Source: Nocardia beijingensis NBRC 16342
Lineage (GTDB): Bacteria > Actinomycetota > Actinomycetes > Mycobacteriales > Mycobacteriaceae
Length of the DNA stretch: 64,000 nucleotides
Assembly (NCBI RefSeq): GCF_001612785.1
Contig: NZ_BDBC01000026.1
Span: 1-64,000, forward strand
Reading direction: 5' to 3'
Below the pieces are notes generated by a model. That model was not told where the DNA came from and ran no database searches. It saw only the letters and a list, made by a program, of their open reading frames with translations. Positions 17,364 to 25,431 of the stretch are shown piece by piece. Position 1 is the stretch's first letter, and each line of letters begins with the position of its first letter. The translations under genes were made by a program, and so were the position numbers.

Positions 17364-17855
17364 TCAGACGGGGTGGTAGTCGCGGGGGCGAGCGCCGTTA
17401 CCTGAACTGGTGTTCAAGGCCTCGACCGCGGCCACGAGCGGCGCGAGGTCGGGATCGGCGGCCGCTTGCCCGAGCGCCCCGGCGAGCGCGGCGTCGTGCG
17501 TGGGCCGCGCCTGTTCGAGCAGATCCAGTCCGGCCGGTGTGACGTCGGTGTAGATGCCGCGACGGTCGTCGGGGCACAGGTAGCGCTGGAGCAGACCGCG
17601 ATCTTCCAGCCGGGAGACCAGTCGGGTGGTCGCGCTCTGGCTCAGCACCACGGCCTCGGCCACCTGGTTCATCCGCAGGTGCCCACCAGGCCCGTCGTGC
17701 TGGCGGCTCAAGACGACCAGCAGCGAGTATTCGCGAACGCTCAGGTCGTGGCCGGATTGCAGGGCCCGCTCGATGTGCGCCTCGATCCGGTCGTGCAGCA
17801 GCGACAGTGCGTACCAACCATCGGCGAGGCCGGTCAGGGCGGCATCCGCGGTCAT
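17364..17855 (-). CDS. MarR-family transcriptional regulator
   Basis: A 163-residue winged-helix regulator. The DNA-binding core runs from LSVREYSLLVVLSRQHDG through LRMNQVAEAVVLSQSATTRLVSRLEDRGLLQ (recognition helix about 72-85) to the wing YLCPDDRRGIYTDVTPAG. It is divergent from an MFS efflux gene, with about 140 bp between them, the usual arrangement for a local repressor released by the pump's substrate. AT-rich inverted repeats in that gap are candidate operators. The ATG at 17855 follows GAAGGAAA. Confidence 0.9.
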   Translation of the reverse strand: MTADAALTGLADGWYALSLLHDRIEAHIERALQSGHDLSVREYSLLVVLSRQHDGPGGHLRMNQVAEAVVLSQSATTRLVSRLEDRGLLQRYLCPDDRRGIYTDVTPAGLDLLEQARPTHDAALAGALGQAAADPDLAPLVAAVEALNTSSGNGARPRDYHPV

Positions 17856-17919
17856 CGGCGTTTCCTTCGGCGTCGGGGGTTGTGTCTCCAGGATAGCCAG
17901 GCATCACAATAGCCAGCGC

Positions 17920-17945
17920 TTGCAATTAAAGCGCGTATGCAATTA
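17920..17945. promoter_or_regulatory. Candidate MarR operator
   Basis: TTGCA (17920-17924) and TGCAA (17938-17942) form an inverted repeat. The 8-mer TGCAATTA also occurs twice as a direct repeat (17921-17928 and 17938-17945). It is an unusually AT-rich patch in the divergent MarR/MFS promoter region. Confidence 0.45.
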
Positions 17946-17995
17946 TTGTTGCCGCCTGTAATGGTTTGAAGCAACGTCACGTGGAGGCTTCCCTC

Positions 17996-19182
17996 ATGCC
18001 CTCGCACTCCTCGCCCTGACCCTCGGGGCATTCGCGATCGGGACGACGGAGTTCGTCGTCGTCGGCCTGCTGCCCGACATCGCGGGCACCTACTCGGTGT
18101 CCATCCCCACCGCGGGCCTGCTGGTCACCGGTTACGCCCTCGGCGTCGTGGCGGGTGCGCCGCTGATGACCGGTCTCGGCACCCGGGTGTCGCGCAAACG
18201 CATGCTGCTCGGCATGCTGACGCTGCTCGTCCTCGGCAACATCCTGTCCGCGGTGGCGCCGACCTTCGCGCTGATGCTCACCGGACGGATCGTCGCCTCG
18301 CTGGCCCACGGCGCGTTCTTCGGCATCGGAGCGGTCGTCGCGGGCACGCTGGTCAGCGCCGACCGGCGCGCCGGGGCGATCGCGATCATGTTCACCGGGC
18401 TCACGGTCGCCACCGTGGTCGGCGTGCCGCTGGGGACGCTGCTCGGCCAGCACTTCGGCTGGCGGATGACCTTCCTGTTCGTCGCGCTGGTCGGGTTGAT
18501 CGGCCTGTCCGGCGTCGCGGCGCTGGTTCCGGAACAGCCCGCTGCGGCGAACGCCCGGCTGCGCAGCGAGCTGGCGGTGTTCCGCAATCCACAGGTGCTG
18601 CTCGCCATGGCGATGACGGTGCTCGGCTTCGGCGGGGTCTTCGCCGCGATCACCTATCTGGCGCCGATGATGACCGAGGTCACCGGCTATGCGGACAGTT
18701 CGGTCACCTGGCTGCTCGTGCTGTTCGGCCTCGGCTTCTTCGCGGGCAATCTGATCGGCGGCAAGTTCGCCGACCGCCACCTGATGCCGATGCTGTATCT
18801 CACCCTCGGCGGCCTTGCGCTCGTTCTCGCGCTGTTCACCGTCACCGCGCACGACAAGATCGCCGCCGCCGTCACGGTGGTGCTGATCGGCGCGCTCGGT
18901 TTCGCGACCGTGCCGCCGCTGCAGAAACGCGTCCTCGATCAGGCCGCCGGTGCGCCCACGCTGGCGTCGGCGGTGAACATCGGCGCCTTCAACCTCGGCA
19001 ACGCGGTGTCGGCCTGGCTGGGGGGCGTGGTGATCGCCGCAGGGTACGGCTACACCGCACCCAACTGGGTCGGCGTCGGACTGGTGCTGGTCGCGCTGCT
19101 GCTCGCGATCCTGTCCGGACGGCTCGAGCGCCGCGCGGCGGCGACCGTCCCGGAGGAGCCTTTGGCCACCGTCCCGGCATAG
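17996..19182 (+). CDS. MFS drug-efflux transporter with an apparent start-proximal frameshift
   Basis: A 12-helix major facilitator of the AraJ/YdhP drug-efflux group. Helix 1 is LALLALTLGAFAIGTTEFVV, with the family signature FAIGTTEFVVVGLLPDIA. The frame stays open from there to 19182. No ATG, GTG or TTG lies in that frame upstream of helix 1. The natural start, ATG 17996 behind GGAGG, is one base out of frame: it reads MPSHSSP and stops. Adding one base after ATGCC would give the expected MP-LALLALTLG. The next in-frame start, GTG 18097, would lose helix 1. So this is either a recent frameshift or an error in a CCC run. The neighbouring MarR gene is its likely repressor. Confidence 0.8.
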
Positions 19183-19205
19183 CCGGCCGGTATTCCGGCG
19201 AAGCG

Positions 19206-19235
19206 GCGGCCGCGCACTCGTGAGTGCGCGGCCGC
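19206..19235. terminator. Bidirectional terminator between the MFS gene and glmS
   Basis: A perfect 14-bp stem (19206-19219 with 19222-19235) is separated by 2 nt and lies between convergent genes. It is very GC-rich with no T-run. Confidence 0.65.
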
Positions 19236-19239
19236 TCGG

Positions 19240-21123
19240 CTATTCCACGGTGACGGACTTGGCCAGGTTGCGCGGTTTGTCGACGTCGTAGCCGCGCGCC
19301 TGCGCCACCTCGGCGGCGAAGATCTGCAACGGGACCGTCGACAGCAGCGGCTGGAACAGCGTCGGCGCGCTCGGGATCTCGATGAGGTCGTCGGCGAACG
19401 GACGCACCGTGTCGTCGCCCTCCTCGGCGATCACGATGGTGCGCGCGCCGCGAGCCTGGATCTCCCTGATGTTGCTCAGCAACTTCGAGTGCAGCACCGC
19501 GCGGCCCTTCGGCGACGGCATCACCACGATCACCGGCAGACCGTCCTCGATCAGCGCGATCGGGCCGTGCTTGAGCTCACCCGCCGCGAAGCCCTCGGCG
19601 TGCATGTACGCCAGCTCCTTGAGCTTGAGCGCGCCCTCCAACGCCACCGGGTAGCCGACGTGGCGTCCGAGGAACAGCACGGTCGGCACCTGCGCCAGCT
19701 CCCGCGCGATGGCCCGCACCTGCGGCGCGGTCTCCAGCACGCGTTCCACCAGCTTCGGCATCGCCTCCAGCTCGGCGAACTCGCGGGCGACCTCGTCCGG
19801 GTACTTGGTGCCGCGCGCCTGCGCCAAGGCCAGCCCGACCAGGTAGTTCGCGGTCACCTGGGCCAGGAACGCCTTGGTGGAGGCGACGCCGATCTCCGGC
19901 CCGGCCCTGGTGTAGAGCACCGCGTCGGACTCGCGGGGAATCTGCGCGCCGTTGGTGTTGCAGATCGCGAGGACGCGTGCCTTCTGCTCCTTCGCGTGCC
20001 GCACCGCCTCCAGCGTGTCGGCGGTCTCGCCGGACTGGGAGATCGCCACCACCAGCGTCGAGCGGTCCAGCACCGGGTCGCGGTAGCGGAACTCGCTGGC
20101 CAGCTCCACCTCGACCGGCAGCCGCGTCCAGTGCTCGATGGCGTATTTCGCCAGCAGACCGGAGTGATAGGCGCTGCCGCACGCCACGACGAACACCTTG
20201 TCGAAATCGCGCAGCTCCTGGTCGGCGAGGCGCTGCTCGTCCAGGACGATCCGGCCCGCGCCGTCCTGGTCGGTGCTGAAATGCCCCATCAGGGTGTCGG
20301 CGACCGCGGCGGGCTGCTCCTCGATCTCCTTGAGCATGAAGTAGTCGTGGCCACCCTTCTCGGCGGCGGCCAGGTCCCAGTCGATCGTGAAGGGGCGGGT
20401 GCGCGAGCTCGCGTCCTCACCCGCGAAGTCGGTGACCCGGTAGCTGTCCAGGGTGATCACCACGGCTTGGTCCTGACCGAGCTCGACCGCCTCACGGGTG
20501 TGCTCGATGAACGCCGTGACGTCCGAGGCGATGAACATCTCGCCCTTGCCGACGCCGACCACCAGCGGGGTGGAGCGGCGCGCCGCCACGATCGTGTCCG
20601 GATGGTCGGCATGCGTGAAGACCAGCGTGAACGCGCCCTCCAGACGGCGCAGCACCGACAGCGCGCTGGCCGCGAAGTCACCGGCGGTGGGGCCATCGGC
20701 GTACGCGCGGGCCACCAGGTGCACCGCGACCTCGGTGTCGGTGTCGCTGCTCAGCTCGACCCCGGCGTCCTCCAGTTCGCGACGCAGCGGGGCGAAGTTC
20801 TCGATGATGCCGTTGTGCACGACGGCGACCTTGCCGCTGTGGTCCCGATGCGGGTGCGCGTTGCGGTCGGTCGGCGCGCCGTGTGTGGCCCAGCGGGTGT
20901 GACCGATGCCCGTGGTGCCCACGAAGCGATCGATCCCGGCTTCGGCGAGTTCGGCCTCCAGATTGGCCAGACGACCCGCCTTGCGCTCCACCGCCAGCGC
21001 GCCCGCGCCGTCCAGGATCGCCACACCCGCGGAGTCGTATCCGCGATATTCCATGCGGCGCAACGCGTCAACGACGACGCCGAGCGCGTCTCGGTACCCG
21101 ACGTACCCCACGATTCCGCACAT
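19240..21123 (-). CDS. glmS: Glutamine--fructose-6-phosphate aminotransferase (isomerizing)
   Basis: Makes glucosamine-6-phosphate from fructose-6-phosphate and glutamine, the first step toward UDP-GlcNAc; 627 residues. The N-terminus MCGIVGYVGYRDALG gives the catalytic Cys2 after Met removal. The glutaminase domain (about 1-220) includes HTRWATHGAPTDRNAHPH. Two SIS sugar-binding domains follow (about 290-430 and 465-600), with VVAISQSGETADTLEA and the ending KPRNLAKSVTVE. GlmM, the next enzyme of the pathway, is encoded 6 kb away on the same strand. No ribozyme-like leader is possible, since the divergent gene starts 37 bp upstream. Confidence 0.96.
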   Translation of the reverse strand: MCGIVGYVGYRDALGVVVDALRRMEYRGYDSAGVAILDGAGALAVERKAGRLANLEAELAEAGIDRFVGTTGIGHTRWATHGAPTDRNAHPHRDHSGKVAVVHNGIIENFAPLRRELEDAGVELSSDTDTEVAVHLVARAYADGPTAGDFAASALSVLRRLEGAFTLVFTHADHPDTIVAARRSTPLVVGVGKGEMFIASDVTAFIEHTREAVELGQDQAVVITLDSYRVTDFAGEDASSRTRPFTIDWDLAAAEKGGHDYFMLKEIEEQPAAVADTLMGHFSTDQDGAGRIVLDEQRLADQELRDFDKVFVVACGSAYHSGLLAKYAIEHWTRLPVEVELASEFRYRDPVLDRSTLVVAISQSGETADTLEAVRHAKEQKARVLAICNTNGAQIPRESDAVLYTRAGPEIGVASTKAFLAQVTANYLVGLALAQARGTKYPDEVAREFAELEAMPKLVERVLETAPQVRAIARELAQVPTVLFLGRHVGYPVALEGALKLKELAYMHAEGFAAGELKHGPIALIEDGLPVIVVMPSPKGRAVLHSKLLSNIREIQARGARTIVIAEEGDDTVRPFADDLIEIPSAPTLFQPLLSTVPLQIFAAEVAQARGYDVDKPRNLAKSVTVE

Positions 21124-21146
21124 GGCTCACCACACTACTTATCGGA

Positions 21147-21160
21147 TAACGTTCACGTCG
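21147..21160 (+). promoter_or_regulatory. Candidate -10 element giving a leaderless message
   Basis: TAACGT (21147-21152) lies 7 nt upstream of the GTG at 21160. Transcription from it would begin at or next to the start codon, and no Shine-Dalgarno is present. No clear -35 was found. Confidence 0.4.
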
Positions 21161-22017
21161 TGTCGGCGTCTGTGAAATCGCTATTGAGCACCCTGACCAG
21201 CCGGGGCCCGCACCGCGTGTTGCGTGGCAACCTGGCCATCGCCGGCCAGCCGGGGGTGGTGTTCACGCCGGAAGCGGGGCGGAACCTACCTGCCGTCGCC
21301 TTCGGACACGGCTGGTTGACCGGGGCGAACCACTACCGCACGCTGCTCGAACACCTCGCTTCATGGGGCATCGTGGCCGCCGCGCCCGACACCGAGCGCG
21401 GGCCGATCCCGTCACATCTGGGGCTGGCCGCCGATTTGCTCACCACGCTCGACATCTGCACCGGCGTGCGGCTCGGCGACGGAGACATCAGCGTGCATCC
21501 GGAGCGGCTGGCCCTGGCCGGGCACGGCATGGGCGCGGGCGCCGCGGTCATCGCCGCCGGTCGTCGCGACGTCGCCGCCGTCGCGGCGCTGTTCCCCGCG
21601 CCGACCGCTCCCGCCGCCGAAACCATCGCCCCCCAGCTCGACGTTCCCGCGTTGATCCTGGCCGGAGCGACCGACATCACGTCGGTCAGCTCCAACGCCA
21701 TCCCGCTGGCGACCGCGTGGGGCGGCCCCGCGATCCTGCGCGCGATCGACAAGGCCTCGCACAACGGCATCATCGAGGGCAGGCGCGTCCTCGCCGCGGT
21801 GGGCGCGGGCAAGCACGAATCGAAGACCGCCCGCACCACCCGCGCCCTGCTGGCGGGCTACCTGCTCGCCACGCTCGCGGGCGACAAGAACTACCGCGCC
21901 TTCGCCGAGCCGGAAGAGGTGATTCCGCACACCACCGTCGTCGACCCTACGGCGCCACAGGAGACGGAGGCGCCGAAGCTGAAGGTCGGACAGCTCGCCG
22001 CGCTGCTGCGGCGGTAG
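21160..22017 (+). CDS. Alpha/beta-hydrolase-like protein lacking the nucleophile (Rv3438 ortholog)
   Basis: A 285-residue protein with a dienelactone-hydrolase/PAF-acetylhydrolase-like fold: VAFGHGWLTGANHYRTLLEHLASWG, then the elbow LALAGHGMGAGAAV, then ALILAGATDIT and a late histidine in KASHNGIIEG. The catalytic position of the G-x-S-x-G elbow is glycine (G123) rather than serine. Unless another residue acts, it should not be a classical serine hydrolase. Position next to glmS matches Rv3438. I take GTG 21160 as start (leaderless promoter); GTG 21172 is an alternative. Confidence 0.78.
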   Translation: MSASVKSLLSTLTSRGPHRVLRGNLAIAGQPGVVFTPEAGRNLPAVAFGHGWLTGANHYRTLLEHLASWGIVAAAPDTERGPIPSHLGLAADLLTTLDICTGVRLGDGDISVHPERLALAGHGMGAGAAVIAAGRRDVAAVAALFPAPTAPAAETIAPQLDVPALILAGATDITSVSSNAIPLATAWGGPAILRAIDKASHNGIIEGRRVLAAVGAGKHESKTARTTRALLAGYLLATLAGDKNYRAFAEPEEVIPHTTVVDPTAPQETEAPKLKVGQLAALLRR

Positions 22018-22044
22018 CAGGCCGACCCAGCCGGGGAACGCCGG

Positions 22045-22395
22045 TCAGATCAGCCAGCTCTTGCGTTGGTAGAACTCGGCCTCCTCGTCCTCCTCGTCCA
22101 CCGGCCGCACCGTTTGATTGGCCCGGCGCGCCGCCATCGACCGCGCGATGGCCGCGCGCTGCTCTTCGGCTTCGTCTCGCCGCCGCTGTTGCTCCTGCGC
22201 CTCGGCGGCGGCTTGGTCCAGGTCGGCGGCGTGCGTCGTCCAGAACTCGTCCATGTCGGCGGTCAGCCGGTCGGTGAATTCCCGGCCGGTCGCCGCGGTC
22301 TGCTCGTTGATCGCCTGGATCTCGTCGAGCAGCAGCGACATGCGGCGCTGATTCTCGGCGGCGAGTTGCCTCGCTTCCTCGGCGTAGTCGACCAT
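22045..22395 (-). CDS. Small coiled-coil hypothetical protein
   Basis: A 116-residue, highly charged, helical protein with no signal or membrane segment. Long heptad-like helices run from about 5 to 90 (ARQLAAENQRRMSLLLDEIQ; LDQAAAEAQEQQRRRDEAEE), ending in an acidic patch EEDEEAEFY. It is the last gene of a minus-strand set with the WXG100-like genes at 22443-24564, 47 nt after the previous one, and has GAGGAGG before its ATG. A chaperone or partner role for the upstream secreted-type proteins is possible but inferred only from position. Confidence 0.7.
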   Translation of the reverse strand: MVDYAEEARQLAAENQRRMSLLLDEIQAINEQTAATGREFTDRLTADMDEFWTTHAADLDQAAAEAQEQQRRRDEAEEQRAAIARSMAARRANQTVRPVDEEDEEAEFYQRKSWLI

Positions 22396-22442
22396 GCTGC
22401 GCCTCCTCGCTCATCTGGTGTGCGACCGCGTCCCGGCCGGGC

Positions 22443-24194
22443 TCACAGGGGACCCGCCTCGGCGGACCCCGCGTCCAGCGGCCCGGCTTCGGCGAGGTCC
22501 GCGTCACCGTCCGGCTCACCCTGCTCCGGTATCGGCTTCGGATAGTGCTCGCCGTCCTCTTCCCGCCGGGCGCCCGGCACGGTTCCGCTCGGCAGCCCTG
22601 GGGCAGCGTCCTCGGGCGGCGGCGGGCCGGGAGTGGGTGTTTCGTTTTCGTCCTCGGACTGTGGCGCTGGGGGCTCTTCGTTCCGCGACTCCGGGGAAAG
22701 CGCCTCAGGCGCCGGTGATTGCGCGTTGTCGGCTTGCGGCTCGATCGTCGAGATGACCGGTAAGCCGTGCTCGTTCAGCTCGACGGTGAACTCCTGCTCC
22801 GCACCCGTGGCATCGGAGAGCAGGAGCTTCAACCGGCCGTCCGGCCCCATCTCGAACTTGACATGCTTGCCACCGATATCGAATTCGGCCTCGGCCCGCG
22901 GCGTTTCGTCTGACCCCTCGTCATCGCGGTCGTCGGCTTCGGCTTGCCGCGCATCGATGCCCTGCACGAGCTTTTCGATGGCGTCGTCGACGCCGCTGGT
23001 GATGATTCCGCTCAGCGCGGACACGCCCTGCTCCACGGCTTGACCGAGACTCGTTGCCAGCGGCGCGAATTCCCTCGCCACCTGACTGAGCGCGGCGAGC
23101 CCGTCCATCCCGGGCATCCTCGGCGCGGGGGTGGTCGGAGCGCTGGGCGTGCTGGGGACACTCGGCGTGCTCGGGACACTCGGCGTGGTCGGCGTATCCG
23201 TTGCAGTGGACGCGGGGACCGTGCTCGGCGTCGTGCTCGCCGGGGCCGTCGCGGCGGGCGTGCCCGGTGGCCCGGGTGCACTCGTCACCTCGGGCTTGTT
23301 CTGGTCGACCGGGGTTCCCTGCTGTGGTTGCGACGGGCCTTCCGGGCGCGGGTAGGTTCGCTCGGACAACTGGGCCAACGCGTCGGTGAGGTTCTTGTAC
23401 TGGTCCCTGAACAGTCGATCGACCTCGGCGCAGACATCGACGTAGGACGCCAGCTTGCGGTCGAAGTCCGGCTTGAAGGTCTTGGTCAGCCACTCCTCGG
23501 TGACGCTGCGCACTCGATCGCCGTACGCGCCGGTGAGCAGCTTCTCGCTGTCGGAGTTGATCAAGCCGAGCACGCTCTCGTTGATCTTGTCCTCCGGCAC
23601 GGCGAGCGCGGGGAAGATGCGCCCGAGTGCGCGGACCTGATCAGCGTCGATCCATTCCCGCGCGTTGTGCACGTCCACGATGACCTTCACATCGGCCGGA
23701 GTCTTGCCGTCGATGCTGACCGACTTGCTGCCGCCCACCGGCCCCTCGAGCAACTCTCGGGTGGCGAACGCCTTCGCGGCCACCGCCGACCGCAGCGAGC
23801 CGGCCATATCCGCGATCACGGTCATGGCCGCCCTCGCGTGCTGCCGGTCCTCGTCGGCCAGGACCGACTGCTTGCCGAGCATGTCGAGCGCGGCAGCCGC
23901 CGCAGTGCCCTGCCACAATTCGGGCAGCCGGCGGGTGTAGCCCTGTTGCGCGTCCCATTGCCGATCCACCTCGGCCAGTGCGACTTTCAGCGCCTCGCCC
24001 GCCTGCTCGAGTTTCTCCAGCCGCGTGCCGCGCTGCTCGTCGTACATCGCCAGCAGTTCGCCGACGTCACCGCGCCCCTCATTTCCGCCGAACGCCGCCT
24101 CGTACAGCGGCATGAACTGGATCCAGTACTGCAACCCCGCGCTGCCCTCGTCCAGGAGGGTGTTGATCGCCTTGCCCTGCCAGGGAACCGTCAT
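22443..24194 (-). CDS. Large WXG100-superfamily protein (Rv3439c-like)
   Basis: A 583-residue protein. The first 110 residues are helical with a W-x-G turn (LPELWQGTAAAAA, W94-G96), the hallmark of WXG100/EspB-like substrates of type VII secretion. A helical middle region runs to about 275. A Pro/Thr/Ser linker with near-repeats (SVPSTPSVPSTPSAPTTP) follows at about 285-355. Next comes an amphipathic segment, then a beta-type region FDIGGKHVKFEMGPDGRLK and an acidic Pro/Glu-rich tail. No signal peptide is present. Length and place match the alanine/proline-rich Rv3439c (467 residues). The upstream 103-residue gene encodes its probable small partner. Export by ESX-4 is an inference. Confidence 0.75.
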   Translation of the reverse strand: MTVPWQGKAINTLLDEGSAGLQYWIQFMPLYEAAFGGNEGRGDVGELLAMYDEQRGTRLEKLEQAGEALKVALAEVDRQWDAQQGYTRRLPELWQGTAAAAALDMLGKQSVLADEDRQHARAAMTVIADMAGSLRSAVAAKAFATRELLEGPVGGSKSVSIDGKTPADVKVIVDVHNAREWIDADQVRALGRIFPALAVPEDKINESVLGLINSDSEKLLTGAYGDRVRSVTEEWLTKTFKPDFDRKLASYVDVCAEVDRLFRDQYKNLTDALAQLSERTYPRPEGPSQPQQGTPVDQNKPEVTSAPGPPGTPAATAPASTTPSTVPASTATDTPTTPSVPSTPSVPSTPSAPTTPAPRMPGMDGLAALSQVAREFAPLATSLGQAVEQGVSALSGIITSGVDDAIEKLVQGIDARQAEADDRDDEGSDETPRAEAEFDIGGKHVKFEMGPDGRLKLLLSDATGAEQEFTVELNEHGLPVISTIEPQADNAQSPAPEALSPESRNEEPPAPQSEDENETPTPGPPPPEDAAPGLPSGTVPGARREEDGEHYPKPIPEQGEPDGDADLAEAGPLDAGSAEAGPL

Positions 24195-24252
24195 GATTCC
24201 GACTCCTCGAACGGGAGGCGTCGCCGGCGCGAGCGCGGGTCATTCGGCGGTC

Positions 24253-24564
24253 TCATGTCTTGTTCGTCTCGGAGGCGCGCTGCTGGTCGGTCTCGGCGTA
24301 GGCCACCACGGCGGCCCCGAGCGCGTCCGCGGTCGCGGTGGTGGCGTCACTCCAGTTCCGCAACCACGCACCGATCCGTTCCAGCCCCTGCTGCACCGCG
24401 ATGCCCTGCGGCGCGTAGTTCCGGCCCGCCTCGCCACCGCTGCCGAACAGGTGCTCGGCGATTCGTTTCGCTTGGTCGCGAACGACGTCCGCCGATCTGC
24501 GATAGTCGCTGCCGAGCGCACCCAGCTCCCCCGTGCGGACTCCGACCATTTCCGACCCGCCCAC
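24253..24564 (-). CDS. EspC-like type VII secretion target (Rv3440c-like)
   Basis: A 103-residue helical hairpin protein, the same length as Rv3440c. Helix 1 is GELGALGSDYRRSADVVRDQ and helix 2 is AVQQGLERIGAWLRNWSDAT. The C-terminus contains YAETD (Y89 to D93), fitting the YxxxD/E general export signal of type VII secretion. The start GTG 24564 sits just behind GGAGGGG; ATG 24549 would give 98 residues. The next gene encodes the large WXG protein 58 nt downstream, a typical small/large substrate pair. Confidence 0.75.
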   Translation of the reverse strand: MGGSEMVGVRTGELGALGSDYRRSADVVRDQAKRIAEHLFGSGGEAGRNYAPQGIAVQQGLERIGAWLRNWSDATTATADALGAAVVAYAETDQQRASETNKT

Positions 24565-24691
24565 GACTCCCCTCCGTCCTCGTAGTGTCGTTGCGCCGAC
24601 GCGAAACTGGTTCGCGCCGAATGCCGCCGTACTTCCTTCGACGCAACACACCGACACTCGGTTCCCCCGAATTCCGCCGCGGCGGAATCGG

Positions 24692-25000
24692 TCAGCCGCC
24701 GATTCTGCCTCGGTCGGTGCGGACCCACTCGGAGGTGCCGTCGGGGTGGCGGTGGAATTCCCATGCGGCGTAGTCGCCGTCCTTCTCCACCACGGTGACG
24801 TGGTCGGCGAAGCCGTCGTGGTCGTAGTCGGTCCAGACCTGCATCGCCTCGTCACCCGTCGTGGTGATGGTGTCGAGCGAGCCGTCGCCGTCGATGTCCT
24901 GTGTCGGGTGGTGCAATTCGATCGCACCCAGGCCGTCGAGTGACGACGACGCGTCGATGCCGGGTATATCCAGGCCCGGGAATTCGCTCGAGGTGATCAT
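24692..25000 (-). CDS. Small protein with EF-hand-like DxDxDG repeats (DUF6802-like)
   Basis: A 102-residue acidic protein with two calcium-loop-like motifs, DIDGDGSLD (35-43) and DYDHDGFAD (58-66), both DxDxDGxxD, each followed by a beta strand (TITTTG; HVTVVEKDG). This resembles thrombospondin-type or FG-GAP repeats and the DUF6802 proteins of Nocardia. No signal peptide is visible. Its ATG follows AGGAGGGG, and it leads the minus-strand set containing the two WXG100-like genes. Calcium binding is likely from the motif; biological role is unknown. Confidence 0.68.
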   Translation of the reverse strand: MITSSEFPGLDIPGIDASSSLDGLGAIELHHPTQDIDGDGSLDTITTTGDEAMQVWTDYDHDGFADHVTVVEKDGDYAAWEFHRHPDGTSEWVRTDRGRIGG

Positions 25001-25098
25001 GACCCCTCCTCAGCAGGACTCGTACCGGTGGCGCGATGCCGCTCGCGCGGCATCGTTCCATCCTGTCACTCACACGGGCTCGACGCAGCCCCGCGGGT

Positions 25099-25290
25099 TC
25101 ACTTCTTCGGCATCAACAGCCACAGCACCAAGTAGATGACGAACTGCGGACCCGGCAGCAGGCACGACACCACGAACAGCAGACGGACGACGTTGGCGTT
25201 CCAGCCGAGGTATTCGGCGATGCCACCGCAGACGCCTGCGATCCACTTGTCGTGGGTGGAACGGGTGAAACGGCGGGTGGGGGCGGTCAT
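25099..25290 (-). CDS. PspC domain membrane protein
   Basis: A 63-residue stub consisting of a PspC (phage-shock) domain. The signature RSTHDKWIAGVCGGIAEYLG is followed by one membrane helix with FVVSCLLPGPQFVIYLVLWL and the ending LMPKK. The start is ATG 25290 after GAGGGAAG; an upstream start would add about 22 unconserved residues. Such stand-alone proteins are linked to envelope stress, but no psp partner is nearby. Confidence 0.85.
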   Translation of the reverse strand: MTAPTRRFTRSTHDKWIAGVCGGIAEYLGWNANVVRLLFVVSCLLPGPQFVIYLVLWLLMPKK

Positions 25291-25431
25291 TGGTCTTCCC
25301 TCTCGTGCGGTGATCGCTACGTCCTCCACTGTGCCCGGCGCCGCGGGCAACGCCATCGGCCCGGCGGCCGATACCGACCCTGATTTCTCCCGGGGTCGGC
25401 CTCAGGGTGCGACCCCGAGCACGGCAGACTC

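Noticed and set aside
23110..23215. Repeated DNA resembling a small repeat array
   Set aside because: It is the Pro/Thr/Ser linker coding sequence of the WXG protein, with no spacers of CRISPR type.
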